Source of the DNA: JAJRPT01 sp965661945
GTDB lineage: Bacteria > Bacteroidota > Ignavibacteria > Kapaibacteriales > UBA2268
DNA length: 64,000 bases
NCBI GenBank assembly: GCA_965661945.1
Contig: CBFIFP010000001.1
Location: 620,001-684,000 of the forward strand
Direction: 5' to 3'
In this document: piece after piece, positions 1-8,997 of the stretch
How positions within the stretch are numbered: the stretch's first letter is position 1
How the letters are laid out: each line of letters opens with the position of its first letter
Program-made: the position numbers and the translations under genes
The notes under the pieces: generated by a model
What the model was told of the DNA's origin: nothing
Databases searched by the model: none
What the model saw: the letters and a program-made list of their open reading frames with translations, nothing else

Positions 1-2
1 AT

Positions 3-191
3 AAAGATAAAGCTGTAGAGTTTATTAATAATAAGTATTGTGATTTGATTGCTTTTGGAAAACTTTTTATTTCGAATCCTGATTTGCCGTTTAGAATTAA
101 ATATAATTTGGGGCTTACAGATTGGAATGAGACAACGTTTTATACTGATAATGAAAAAGGTTATATAGATTATCCGTTTGCCTCTGAATAA
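3..191 (+). CDS. C-terminal fragment of an Old Yellow Enzyme family flavin oxidoreductase (alkene reductase)
   Basis: The first 62 codons of the window are the 3' end of a gene that starts outside it. The frame reads FGKLFISNPDLPFRIK, then a segment ending TTFYTDNEKGYIDYPF and a TAA stop. This matches the end of the NemA/OYE-type TIM barrel, where the FGxxFIaNPDLP stretch lies near the FMN phosphate site and the (T)FYxxxxxGYxDYP tail closes the protein. The family uses FMN and NAD(P)H to reduce activated alkenes. Only the tail is visible, so catalytic residues cannot be checked. Confidence 0.8.
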   Translation, partial: KDKAVEFINNKYCDLIAFGKLFISNPDLPFRIKYNLGLTDWNETTFYTDNEKGYIDYPFASE

Positions 192-424
192 AAAATAAAT
201 TATTTTTTCGCAATTTTTAGAATATAACTTCCCTCTAATATTACATTAAATTTTTACAGATATGTGAAGATGTGTAGAAAACACCACACTTCAAGTTGAT
301 TATAATAGTTATTTTTAGATTTCATAGATTATTAATTTAAAAATGATAATTTTAATTTTTTTATTAATAAAAAAAATTTTAAGTTTGATATTATTTTTGG
401 CACAATTTTTTCTTATTTTTAAAT

Positions 425-982
425 ATGATATTAATTGATAACGTTCTTATAAATGAAGATGTATTTAGTTCGAAGTTTCAGTGTGACTTAAAGCAATGCA
501 AAGGCGCATGTTGTACTTTTCCTGGTGATTCTGGCGCTCCTGTTACTTTAGAGGAAATTGAAGAAATTGAGAAGTCTTATCCGATTTTTAAAAAATATTT
601 ATCGGATAAATCAATAAACTACATAGAATCTAATGGTTATTGGGAAAAAGATGGTGAAGAGTATTTACTTAATTGCATTGATAAAAAGGATTGTGTTTTT
701 GTTTTTTATGAGGGAGATGTAGCAAAATGCTCAATCGAGAAAGCATATCACAATAATGAAATTGAATTTAGAAAGCCATTAAGTTGTCATTTATTTCCTA
801 TTAGAGTCGGATATTATGGTGGTGAGCATTTACGATACGAAAAGTTTGATGAATGTGAGCCGGGAAGATTGAATGGTGAGAAAAATAATATTCAATTAAT
901 TGAATCTGTAAAGGAATCAATTGAAAGAAAATACGGAAAAGAGTTTTTTGAAAAACTTAAAATTTATATGGAAAGTGAATAA
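425..982 (+). CDS. DUF3109 family cysteine-rich protein
   Basis: This 185-residue protein carries a cluster near the N-terminus (CDLKQCKGACC) and further cysteines at CIDKKDC, KCSIEKA and LSCHLFPIRV. That layout fits the DUF3109 family, common in Bacteroidota and related to the YkgJ-like CxxxCxxCC group thought to bind zinc or an iron-sulfur cluster. The biochemical role is unknown. There is no signal peptide or membrane segment, so it is probably cytoplasmic. It stands alone about 230 bases after the OYE gene and about 70 bases before rpoN. No strong ribosome binding site precedes the ATG. Confidence 0.75.
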   Translation: MILIDNVLINEDVFSSKFQCDLKQCKGACCTFPGDSGAPVTLEEIEEIEKSYPIFKKYLSDKSINYIESNGYWEKDGEEYLLNCIDKKDCVFVFYEGDVAKCSIEKAYHNNEIEFRKPLSCHLFPIRVGYYGGEHLRYEKFDECEPGRLNGEKNNIQLIESVKESIERKYGKEFFEKLKIYMESE

Positions 983-1056
983 TAAGTAAAATTGCTTAAT
1001 TGTTTAAATATAAAATCTCTTAAATTGCATTATATAATTAATTAGTGGGGGAACTA

Positions 1057-2805
1057 ATGAAATTAGGAATAGGAATTAAAGCGTCGCTATCTCAGACGCT
1101 AACACCACAACAGATACAATATCTCAAGTTACTTCAGTTGCCAGTGATGCAACTTGAGCAACATGTACGTCAAGAAATTGAAATGAATCCGATGATTGAG
1201 GAAGAGGGCGACGGGCTTGATGATTATGAGCTTCAGCTTTTGGAATCTAAAAATGAAGATAAGTATGAGGTAGAGAAGGAAAGTTTAGAAGAAGAATATG
1301 AATCAAGTATTGGTTTGGAGTCTGATGACTATCTTTCTGAGAAGCTTTTTATTGATGATAAGCCAGAACCTTTTGAATTTCAAACAATGGTGATGGATAC
1401 TGTTGATGAAGTTTATAATCCTAATTACTCCGCTGATGATGACGACTATGAGCCATTCCAGATTAAAGAAAACTCGGATTTGTTTTCTGATATTCAAAAC
1501 CAATTAAGTTTATATAATTTCAAAGAAAATGAAAGAATTCTAATCGAGCAATTGATTGGAAATATTGATTATGATGGATATTTGAGACGAGAGTTAGACG
1601 AGGTTATAACCGAAACAAATAAAATTATTTCTGAGAAAAATTTTGAAACTTCATATTCTGATATTCTTCAAGGAGAATTTAATCAAGAAGAGATTATTGA
1701 TGAAGTTAGTAATCCTGCAACTAAATTTGCTTTAGATAAGAATAGTTATAGTTATCTTCAAAATTCATTAAGCATTTTAAATGGAAGTTTTGGGACTGAT
1801 AATAAGAATGAAGATTCGCCAGTTAATGTAAATTCTAAATCAAAGGACTCTATTGCATTTATAACTTTAGATGATGCTGAAAGGATTTTAAAAATAATTA
1901 GACATTTAGACCCTGCTGGAATTGGTTCTAGAAATATACAGGAGTGTTTGCTTTCTCAACTGGAAACTAAACAGCGATTAAATCCTGCTCAGAAGCTTGC
2001 TAAAGAAATCTTAGAAAATTATTATGAACCTTTTATTAAGAAACATTACCATATAATAACAAAGCTGTTAGAGGTTGGAGATGATTATCTTAAAGAGGCA
2101 ATTGAAGAAATTAGATGTTTGAACCCTAGACCTGGTGGAGTTGATTATCAAAATGAGCTTAACACTATTATTCCTGACTTTGTTGTTTTCAAAAGTGAGG
2201 AGAGTGATGAGTTGATGATTGAGATTAATGATAGTAGAATTCCGGTATTGCAGTTGAGCAAGACTTATGAAAATATGAAGAAGGAGCTTGAATATAAAGA
2301 GTTTAATAAAGATACTAAGGATTGGATTAGACAGAAAAGAGAAGATGCTAAATTTATTATTCAAGCACTAAGACAAAGAAAGTTGACTATGCTAAAGGTA
2401 ATGACTGCTATTGGTTATTTACAAAGAGATTTTTTCGATTATGGTAGTTCTGCACTTAAACCTTTAATTTATAAAGATATTGCAGAGCATACCGGCTTGG
2501 ATATTTCAACTGTTTGTAGAATAGTGAATGGAAAATATGTTCAGACTTCATTTGGTACTTTTGAGTTGAAGTTTTTCTTTTCTGAATCACTTGCTTCTGA
2601 TGAGGGTGAGGAGATATCAACAAAAGTTATTAAAGATGCTTTGAGAAATATTATTTCTGAAGAAAAGAAGAATAAGCCGTATTCCGATGATAAGTTAAGC
2701 AAAGAGCTTAAAAAAATCGGTTATAACGTTGCAAGAAGAACTGTTGCAAAATATAGAGAGCAATTGAATATACCGGTTGCAAGATTAAGAAAGGAATTAG
2801 TGTAG
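1057..2805 (+). CDS. rpoN: RNA polymerase sigma-54 factor
   Basis: Sigma-54 recognises -24/-12 promoters and needs AAA+ activators to open them. The N-terminal activator-interacting region is clear (SLSQTLTPQQIQYLKLLQLP, then EIEMNPMIEEE). The core-binding region has LDPAGIGSRNIQECLLSQL. A helix-turn-helix region reads LKPLIYKDIAEHTGLDIS then GKYVQTSFGTFELKFFF. The RpoN box is perfect at the end (ARRTVAKYRE). I place the start at the ATG at 1057 because GGGGG lies just upstream; a GTG at 1045 in frame would add four residues. At 582 residues it is longer than the usual 450-500, owing to an acidic linker (about residues 50-150) and an Asn/Ser/Lys-rich insertion (about 185-275). No enhancer-binding activator is in the window. 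Confidence 0.97.
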   Translation: MKLGIGIKASLSQTLTPQQIQYLKLLQLPVMQLEQHVRQEIEMNPMIEEEGDGLDDYELQLLESKNEDKYEVEKESLEEEYESSIGLESDDYLSEKLFIDDKPEPFEFQTMVMDTVDEVYNPNYSADDDDYEPFQIKENSDLFSDIQNQLSLYNFKENERILIEQLIGNIDYDGYLRRELDEVITETNKIISEKNFETSYSDILQGEFNQEEIIDEVSNPATKFALDKNSYSYLQNSLSILNGSFGTDNKNEDSPVNVNSKSKDSIAFITLDDAERILKIIRHLDPAGIGSRNIQECLLSQLETKQRLNPAQKLAKEILENYYEPFIKKHYHIITKLLEVGDDYLKEAIEEIRCLNPRPGGVDYQNELNTIIPDFVVFKSEESDELMIEINDSRIPVLQLSKTYENMKKELEYKEFNKDTKDWIRQKREDAKFIIQALRQRKLTMLKVMTAIGYLQRDFFDYGSSALKPLIYKDIAEHTGLDISTVCRIVNGKYVQTSFGTFELKFFFSESLASDEGEEISTKVIKDALRNIISEEKKNKPYSDDKLSKELKKIGYNVARRTVAKYREQLNIPVARLRKELV

Positions 2806-2827
2806 GATATTTATTCTTCTTAGTTTT

Positions 2828-3661
2828 CTAATCTTTATAACCTGATTTAATGTTTAAATCTCTTTGAGGGAATGGTATTACCACGTTGTTTAATCTGAAT
2901 CTTTTGTCTATTTCAAATCTTAATTGACTTGAGATTAACCGGGATTCGTATCCTTTTTCTGTCCAGTAAAACAAATTTAACTCTAGCCCTGAGTCTCCAA
3001 AATTAAAGAATTCAACTGAGGGTTCTGGGGACTTTAATACGCGCGAATTATCTTTTGCGACTTCAATTAATGTTTTTTTTACGATTTCTAAATCAGAACC
3101 ATAAGCAACTGAAACAGCTACATTAAAGCGTGTCTGTCTATTATTATAACTCCAATTTATTACATTTTCGATTATGAATTTAGAGTTAGGTATTATCATA
3201 ATTATATTGTTTCTAGTTTCAATTTTGGAGGTTCTAAGACCAATTTCAACTATTTTTCCAAATTCATTATCAACAACCACAACATCATTTAATTTAATCG
3301 AGCCTTCGAACAAAAGAATCAAGCCAGAGACTAAATCATTAAAGGTTTGTTGGAGACCGAGACCTATACCAACCAAGAGAGCCGCAGAACCTGCAAGTAA
3401 AATAGTTATGCTAACGCCAATTGCTTCAAGACCAATAACTATACCTATTGTCCATAAAAAATAAGAACTTAATCTGTAGATTGAGTATTTTTTATATTCT
3501 TCTACATTACTCCTTTCGGACTTCATTATAATTCTTTTAAGAATTACTCTGATGAAATTAATGATGGTGATTATGATTAAAAATGCAATTATTTTTGATA
3601 TGGTTATTGAAAAGTTATTGATTTTCAATAATTCAAAATTTATAATTTCTTGAAAGTCCAT
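2828..3661 (-). CDS. Small-conductance mechanosensitive channel (MscS family)
   Basis: This 277-residue inner-membrane protein has about three N-terminal hydrophobic helices. The pore helix TM3 shows the Gly/Ala-rich pattern ILLAGSAALLVGIGLGLQQT, followed by FNDLVSGLILLFEGSIKLND, the hallmark of the MscS beta domain entry. The cytoplasmic beta and alpha/beta domains follow (VVVDNEFGKIVEIGLRTSKI, IPNSKFI). The family opens under membrane tension to release osmolytes during hypo-osmotic shock. The gene converges on rpoN with a gap of only 22 bases and no obvious hairpin. The length is close to E. coli MscS (286). Confidence 0.92.
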   Translation of the reverse strand: MDFQEIINFELLKINNFSITISKIIAFLIIITIINFIRVILKRIIMKSERSNVEEYKKYSIYRLSSYFLWTIGIVIGLEAIGVSITILLAGSAALLVGIGLGLQQTFNDLVSGLILLFEGSIKLNDVVVVDNEFGKIVEIGLRTSKIETRNNIIMIIPNSKFIIENVINWSYNNRQTRFNVAVSVAYGSDLEIVKKTLIEVAKDNSRVLKSPEPSVEFFNFGDSGLELNLFYWTEKGYESRLISSQLRFEIDKRFRLNNVVIPFPQRDLNIKSGYKD

Positions 3662-3753
3662 TAATGTGTGGTTATTAAATGTTATTATTTACTTAATTAA
3701 TTATTCTAAATTAAAACAAAAATTTATTAATTACAAATGAATTTAATATTTTT

Positions 3754-3943
3754 TTACAAATCTTTATATACTTCATCTTCTATTTCTGTTGACCATTCTC
3801 TTGATAATACTTCTTGAGTGGCAAAATGTGTTTCTATTTTATCATCATCTAATAAATTATTAATATAAGCATCTATTTTAATAATTACATCAGGTGGTAA
3901 TAATTTTAACTTTTCTTAAATCATTTCCATTATTTTTTACCAT
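3754..3943 (-). pseudogene. Frameshifted small antitoxin-like gene
   Basis: This covers most of the 3662-4000 gap. On the minus strand an ATG at 3943 opens MVKNNGNDLRKVKII and stops after ACC ACC TGA. Another frame overlaps and continues KLKLLPPDVIIKIDAYINNL, then a segment ending LSREWSTEIEDEVYKDL and TAA at 3754. The two pieces join sensibly with a one-base shift near LRKVK/KLKLL, giving about 62 residues. The LPPDVIIKIDAYINNLL stretch resembles small DUF2281-type antitoxins of toxin-antitoxin loci. No toxin gene is adjacent. It may be a decayed orphan antitoxin or a sequencing indel. Nothing else is seen in the gap. Confidence 0.4.
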
Positions 3944-4000
3944 TATAAAATAGAAATGATATTATTTATAATTTATTGAAAATAAATAAAATCAACTCCC

Positions 4001-4699
4001 TCACCCATAAACCCGCTCCCCAAAAATCGCAGTCCCTATGCGTATCATTGTGCTGCCTTGTTTAATTGCGAGTTCGTAGTCGCTGGTCATTCCCATTGAT
4101 AGTTCGCTTAAGTTTAAGTTATAACTGCTGTTTATCTCTTTCAATAAATTAGCAAGTAATTCAAATTCTTTTTCGTTTTCTTCGGCTGTGGCTTCTAAGC
4201 CCGCTATTGTCATCAAGCCGATTAATTCTATGTTTTTCAGTTTCAATACTTCTTCTACCAGATTATTTAATTCGGTTGGCTCAATTCCAAATTTTGAATC
4301 TTCATCTGAAGTATTCACCTGAATTAAAATCTTAATTTTGCGATTATTTTGTTCGGCTCTTTTGTCAATTTCATTTGCAAGTTTTAATTTATCTACTGTG
4401 TGAATTGTATCAATAAAAGGTGCGATATACTTCACTTTGTTACTCTGCAAATGCCCTATAAAATGCCAAGTCGGTTGTTTAAGTCCTTTTGTTTCAAATT
4501 CTTCATATTTTTTTGTTAATTCTTGAACATAAGACTCACCAAAAACTTTATATCCGGAATCTATTGCTTCTAATATTTTTTCAATCGGATGTACCTTAGA
4601 AACAGGAATTAACTTCACCTCCCCCTTACTTCTACCATACTTTTCTTCAAACTCACCGATTCTACTCTGAATTTCTCTTAAATTTTCTTTTACAGACAT
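4001..4699 (-). CDS. YggS family pyridoxal phosphate homeostasis protein
   Basis: This 232-residue single-domain PLP-binding barrel protein has the lysine that forms the Schiff base in LIPVSKVHP, the WHFIGHLQSNKVKYI segment, and the C-terminal phosphate-binding region LSMGMTSDYELAI followed by GSTMIRIGTAIFGER. All are diagnostic of the YggS/YBL036C/PLPBP family. Members are not known catalysts; they bind PLP and influence vitamin B6 and amino-acid pools. The ATG at 4699 overlaps the last base of the upstream aminopeptidase stop codon, so the two genes are probably cotranscribed. Length is typical for the family. Confidence 0.95.
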   Translation of the reverse strand: MSVKENLREIQSRIGEFEEKYGRSKGEVKLIPVSKVHPIEKILEAIDSGYKVFGESYVQELTKKYEEFETKGLKQPTWHFIGHLQSNKVKYIAPFIDTIHTVDKLKLANEIDKRAEQNNRKIKILIQVNTSDEDSKFGIEPTELNNLVEEVLKLKNIELIGLMTIAGLEATAEENEKEFELLANLLKEINSSYNLNLSELSMGMTSDYELAIKQGSTMIRIGTAIFGERVYG

Positions 4700-6585
4700 T
4701 ATTTCTTTATGATTAATTTTTCAATAAACTTACTACTATCAGTTTCAAATATAACAAGATACAAACCATTTGCAAACTCGCTCGCATTAAGTTTCAAAGC
4801 ACCTTTTTCCATTGTATCGTCATATACCAGATTCCCAATTGCATCAATAATTTTAATTTTAGTTAAGTGCTTGTTTTCTGAATCTATTATAAATTCATGG
4901 CTTGCAGGATTTGGAAACACAACATAACCATTATCTCGAGCATTTTTAACATTTGTAATATTCACAAAATTTATCATTGAGTAAAAATTCTTTGAATTGA
5001 ATTTTATGCTTGTAGGGTCAATATTATCTCCAAGAAAAAGTTTCTCCATTTTTTGGTTTAATCGCAAAATAGTATTACCTTCTACCCCATCAGAAAAATT
5101 GAAATTCACCTCAAATGGAACATTCGTAAACGTTTGCCATATCTGGTCTTGGATTTGATTATATTCAATATAAACACCATCTACCTCCTGCAAAATATTA
5201 TATTGCACCACGGGCCAGCCAATACCATAAACCCATTGATTAAAGAAATAATCTAAATCTTGCTTTGATTCTGATTCTAAAATTGCTTTTAGCTCTTCTG
5301 TTGTTGCTGTTCCAAACTTATATTTATTAAGATACTTATTCAATGCAGAAAAGAAAATTTCTCCACCAATTTGAAACCTAAGCAAACTTAAAACAACTGC
5401 TCCCTTCTGATAAATTGTTGCAGGGTAGTTAGATGAAGGAGTTGCCCTTGGGAAATTATGTAAGGAAAAAACTTTTTCTTGATTAGCAATTCCACGGAGA
5501 TAAGAGTCTGATTTACTTCTAATATCATTCCAATATTGCTGCTCTCCACCAATATTTTCTATCCATATCGTTTCACAAAAAGTAGCAAAGCTCTCATTAA
5601 GCCAAGCGTCAGAAAATGACCTGCAAGTAACTAGATTTCCAAACCAATGATGAGCGAGTTCGTGGGCAATAACTCTACCAATTGTGTCATTATTATTGAA
5701 TCCCGAATTTAATGATGCTCTTGGGTAATTTATAAGAGTTTGGTGTTCCATTGCACCTTTTTCTGAAATTAGATAGCTTGCTTTTTCGAAAGCAAACTCT
5801 CCAAATAAATTAGAATAGCAAGTCATCATTTCGGGTAAACGCTTGAAAACTTGCTCTACTTTTTCATCTTCTTCAAATAAATGATATACATTTTGCAAGA
5901 CGGGGTCATTAGAGAATGAAGTAGCTTTTAATGGACCTACTGCGAAAGTTACTAAATAAGTTGCTGTTGGAATGTCGGTAGTATAAATAAAAGTATGGTC
6001 ATTATCAGAAAATCCCAAACCTAAAAAAGAGCCAGTAGCAACAGCGATATCTGACTTATCTACTTTGATACTAAATTTAAAGGTTGCTTTGTCTTGAGGG
6101 TGGTCGAAGCAAGGTAGCCAGTGCCTTGTTGTCGAAACATAAGGAGCATTAAACCCGACGCCCATAGCATATAATATTCCATCTTTATATTGAACGCCAC
6201 CCCATTTCATACTACCTGGCTCTGAGTTCATATTTCCTTCATACTCAACAACTAACTTATTATCAGTTTCAAGTAAATCATCGTAAATGTCATCAATTAT
6301 ATTAGTAGTATTTTCTTTGCTCGCTTTGCTTAAAACATCAACATCATTCAACTTCAAACTTAAAATATTCAAACTTGCAAGCCCGAGTTGGAAAGGACTT
6401 TGAGTCTGTAAATCCAGCACATCAAAAGTAATTGTGCAAGAACCACTTACAAACATATTTTCCTTATCAGTTAAGTCTAAAAAAGCATTATAAGAACTAA
6501 CATCATAATTCCATTGAATTACATCAATAGTATTTTCTTGAGAAAACACGTTTAGATTAAATAATAAAAATAATAAGTATTTCAT
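4699..6585 (-). CDS. Secreted M1 family metallo-aminopeptidase with T9SS type A sorting domain
   Basis: The 628-residue protein starts with a signal peptide (MKYLLFLLFNLNVFSQ). I choose the ATG at 6585 because AAGGAT lies about 10 bases upstream; the longer ORF adds 13 residues with no signal logic. The zinc site HELAHHWFGNLVT, with its second glutamate in WLNESFATFCE, sits near residue 305. The substrate-recognition motif is GAMEH (near residue 277) in place of the usual GxMEN. The last 75 residues form a T9SS sorting domain (VVFPNPASHEFIID, then ANGLYLVIFETDSSK, ending IEKLIIKK), so it is predicted to be exported to the surface or medium. It should trim N-terminal residues from peptides for nutrient uptake. 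Confidence 0.93.
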   Translation of the reverse strand: MKYLLFLLFNLNVFSQENTIDVIQWNYDVSSYNAFLDLTDKENMFVSGSCTITFDVLDLQTQSPFQLGLASLNILSLKLNDVDVLSKASKENTTNIIDDIYDDLLETDNKLVVEYEGNMNSEPGSMKWGGVQYKDGILYAMGVGFNAPYVSTTRHWLPCFDHPQDKATFKFSIKVDKSDIAVATGSFLGLGFSDNDHTFIYTTDIPTATYLVTFAVGPLKATSFSNDPVLQNVYHLFEEDEKVEQVFKRLPEMMTCYSNLFGEFAFEKASYLISEKGAMEHQTLINYPRASLNSGFNNNDTIGRVIAHELAHHWFGNLVTCRSFSDAWLNESFATFCETIWIENIGGEQQYWNDIRSKSDSYLRGIANQEKVFSLHNFPRATPSSNYPATIYQKGAVVLSLLRFQIGGEIFFSALNKYLNKYKFGTATTEELKAILESESKQDLDYFFNQWVYGIGWPVVQYNILQEVDGVYIEYNQIQDQIWQTFTNVPFEVNFNFSDGVEGNTILRLNQKMEKLFLGDNIDPTSIKFNSKNFYSMINFVNITNVKNARDNGYVVFPNPASHEFIIDSENKHLTKIKIIDAIGNLVYDDTMEKGALKLNASEFANGLYLVIFETDSSKFIEKLIIKK

Positions 6586-6671
6586 ATTAATATCCTTGAA
6601 AGTAAAAATGGTAACATATAGCACCGGACTAAAAATATTTTAAATTTTTAATTCGCATACTACAAATTTAC

Positions 6672-6857
6672 TTATTTTTTCACAAAATCCACTAAAAATA
6701 AAAATAATATATATGCAATTTCTAAATCAGACATTCCTCGGAAATCATAAAGGAATTTTTCGCATTTGCTGCAGATTCTTCCTTTATCTTTCTGCTCCAT
6801 ATCGTCCCAGTACTGGTCGCATCTTTTAATTTGTGATAAATTTAATTGATAATTCAT
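6672..6857 (-). CDS. Small protein with a Bacteroidota Cys/Trp motif, possibly truncated
   Basis: This 61-residue protein reads CDQYWDDMEQKDKGRICSKC, then EKFLYDFRGMSDLEIAYI, and ends in a short hydrophobic tail LFLFLVDFVKK. The CxxxWxxM...GRxCxxCxKxxxDFxxxSDxEI pattern is an N-terminal module I recognise from many Bacteroidota proteins. There it normally continues to a further cysteine and then to a membrane or carboxypeptidase-like domain. Here that continuation is missing. Function is unknown; the three cysteines suggest metal binding. It lies between the M1 aminopeptidase and the ATP-grasp-like gene on the same strand. Confidence 0.55.
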   Translation of the reverse strand: MNYQLNLSQIKRCDQYWDDMEQKDKGRICSKCEKFLYDFRGMSDLEIAYILFLFLVDFVKK

Positions 6858-6873
6858 ATTTAGTTAACTCACT

Positions 6874-8058
6874 TCACTTCTCAAATAAAAATATATTTCC
6901 ACCTACCCAAGTTTTGTTTTTGTTGTACTTCACTCCGACTAAATCACCTTTTGTCATTCTTGCTAAGTTAGTTACAGGGATATATTTTCCATCTTTTTTA
7001 ATATACATCATTCTAAGTTCTACTTTTGATAGACCACCTTCTACGTCAGGAATTATCGGCTCATACTTGATTTTCCTTTGAATTATATACTGTTCTGGAT
7101 TTGTAATACTTCTTATATCTTCCTTAGCAATATTAAAAACTACTCCAGAACCAGAAAAAGAAAATATTGGCTTTAATACCCATTCGGTCAAATCTAACTT
7201 ATTTGTATCAATTTCACTTAAAAAGTGCGTTTCAGGTATATATTCTGATTTCAAATAAGGCAGCATCAACTTACTACATTTCACAAACCAATTTGGGTGA
7301 ACTACCCATTCCGCTTCTATTTCATCATAAAAATTAAATTCTTTTATAAATTCTTGTCTTCTCTCTAATTCATCAATTATTATACGATTATAAATTCGCT
7401 TTATTTCAATTAGTTGTCCATTATTTTCATAAAATAACTTCTTTCCTTGTTTTTTAATTTCTGATAAACATACAGATTTTATTCCAAAATATTTTTCTGT
7501 ATAATAAAAATCAACAGATGTACCTTGGTTCCAAGGGTCAATTTCAAGAAGTATTACCTCTTCTGGAGCATATCCTCCTAATAACTTGTCCTTTATCAAT
7601 TCATTATATGAATTAAAATCCAAATCTGAAAATAAATGACTGCCACCATCTACTAAATTAAAAAATTCTATATACTTGTATCCTATATAATTTTCAAAAG
7701 CATATAAAGATGGAAAACCCTGTAATTCCACAAGTTTGATATTCGGCTTATTATTTTCAAGAGTTATAGCAAAATCCAAAGCAATAATTTCTATATCGCC
7801 ATCATCTCCACTTACAAGATATTTTTTTGGAATAAGATTATAAATTTCTTCGTTTGTTTTTATTTCATCAACTTGAGAAAGAATTTCTTCGCCTGCTTTT
7901 AACACTAATTCTTTAAATGACTTATCTGCAAATATTGGAGTTTCAGCAATCCTAAATGGAATTACAAATCCCGCATCATCATTACATGATTTTAAAAACC
8001 CTTCATATTGCTCTAAACTAAACTCATTATTAAATTTATCTCTCAATTGCTTAATCAT
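6874..8058 (-). CDS. ATP-grasp-like ligase of unknown substrate
   Basis: This 394-residue protein is probably an ATP-dependent carboxylate-amine ligase with an ATP-grasp fold, related to a conserved but uncharacterised Bacteroidota family. Visible landmarks are VELQGFPSLYAFENYIGYK, YNRIIIDELERR, the LKPIFSFSGSGVVFNI segment that looks like the nucleotide-binding loop, EQYIIQRKIKYEPIIPD and KVELRMMYI, which would supply acidic metal ligands. No signal peptide is present. Its start overlaps the stop of the upstream glutamine amidotransferase by four bases (8055-8058), so the two are translationally coupled. With the YbdK-type ligase at 10603-11700 this suggests a small-molecule or peptide amidation pathway. 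Fold assignment is inference from motifs. Confidence 0.55.
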   Translation of the reverse strand: MIKQLRDKFNNEFSLEQYEGFLKSCNDDAGFVIPFRIAETPIFADKSFKELVLKAGEEILSQVDEIKTNEEIYNLIPKKYLVSGDDGDIEIIALDFAITLENNKPNIKLVELQGFPSLYAFENYIGYKYIEFFNLVDGGSHLFSDLDFNSYNELIKDKLLGGYAPEEVILLEIDPWNQGTSVDFYYTEKYFGIKSVCLSEIKKQGKKLFYENNGQLIEIKRIYNRIIIDELERRQEFIKEFNFYDEIEAEWVVHPNWFVKCSKLMLPYLKSEYIPETHFLSEIDTNKLDLTEWVLKPIFSFSGSGVVFNIAKEDIRSITNPEQYIIQRKIKYEPIIPDVEGGLSKVELRMMYIKKDGKYIPVTNLARMTKGDLVGVKYNKNKTWVGGNIFLFEK

Positions 8059-8852
8059 AAATCTTCCATTTCCACTTTAATCTTTTCAATAAACTTAGGA
8101 ATAAAATTATCTTGCGTATAAGGCAATTTATCTTCATGTTCTAATCTAACCATAACCCTACTATACTTGTGATATCCGTGTGCTTCAATTATTTTTTCCA
8201 TTTTTTCTTCTTGGGAAAAATAATACTTCATACCCTCAGCATCAGCTTCTGGGTGAAATTGTACACCAATTATTTCTGGGGTAAATTCTATACCCATAAT
8301 TGCTCTTTCTTTTTTGATATGCGGACGTATTTTCTCTAAAAATAACACCTTAGCATTCATATCCTGAAACTTCACAACATTTGGTTCAACCATCTGCCAA
8401 TCTCTCGAATCTACTGCAAATATTGGAGTTCTTAAATTCTTAAATAACTCGGTTGTATGCCCATAGTCTGTTATATGAACAGGGAAAATCCCAAAAGCTG
8501 TTGATTTCCTTTCTTTAATTCTGCCCAATCCAAAATGTAAAACTGCCATTTGAAAAGAATGACAAATTAAAAAAGCATACTTTTTTTGCTTATGATTTTT
8601 ATTAAATTCAATCAAACTATCTAACAGATTTGCATACAACTTCTGCCAATTATCTTGTCCTTCATAAGGGCTATCGGGTCCGCCAGTGGAGACAATCAAA
8701 TCAAATTCATCAAGTTGAGGAATTTCAGATTTTCCTCTAACATCATACACTTTCCAATCAACTTCACATTTAGTTAAAATATCCTTAATATTTCCCATTC
8801 CTTGATTAGGAAAACCCTTATACATATCAAGAATCGCTACTTTTAGTTTCAA
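8055..8852 (-). CDS. Class I glutamine amidotransferase domain protein
   Basis: This 265-residue protein has the class I glutamine amidotransferase triad. The nucleophile lies in FLICHSFQMAVLHFGLG, where the usual GxCxG elbow is replaced by LICHS, and the His/Glu pair is in IIGVQFHPEADAEG. The oxyanion strand reads DLIVSTGGPDSPYEG. Such domains hydrolyse glutamine and deliver ammonia to a partner; standing alone, this one probably feeds the overlapping ATP-grasp-like protein. It resembles the GuaA-like amidotransferases annotated next to carboxylate-amine ligases in Bacteroidota. The start MKLKVAILDMYKG is at the conserved first strand. Confidence 0.82.
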   Translation of the reverse strand: MKLKVAILDMYKGFPNQGMGNIKDILTKCEVDWKVYDVRGKSEIPQLDEFDLIVSTGGPDSPYEGQDNWQKLYANLLDSLIEFNKNHKQKKYAFLICHSFQMAVLHFGLGRIKERKSTAFGIFPVHITDYGHTTELFKNLRTPIFAVDSRDWQMVEPNVVKFQDMNAKVLFLEKIRPHIKKERAIMGIEFTPEIIGVQFHPEADAEGMKYYFSQEEKMEKIIEAHGYHKYSRVMVRLEHEDKLPYTQDNFIPKFIEKIKVEMEDL

Positions 8853-8966
8853 GATTATAGTCCTACTTTTTCATTTTTAAAATAAAAAGATTTGATAATA
8901 TCAAATTTATAACACTAAATTAACAAAAAATTATAAATATTCTTTTAAAGTTAGTTACAAATTTTT

Positions 8967-8974
8967 TAATTTTG
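8967..8974 (+). promoter_or_regulatory. Putative -7 promoter element (TAATTTTG)
   Basis: A TAATTTTG octamer, matching the Bacteroidota TAnnTTTG -7 element, lies 23 bases before the ABC ATPase start at 8998. No clear -33 TTTG is visible at the expected distance. The same octamer recurs at similar distances before other genes in this window. Confidence 0.45.
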
Positions 8975-8997
8975 TAATTAATATTATACAACAAAAA

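Noticed and set aside
192..424. Possible gene or RNA between the OYE tail and the DUF3109 gene
   Set aside because: Only AT-rich spacer with no frame, hairpin or motif that I can support.
1303..2364. Minus-strand ORFs inside rpoN (1303-1503, 2068-2364)
   Set aside because: They lie antisense to a gene with strong family motifs and encode only low-complexity hydrophobic sequence.
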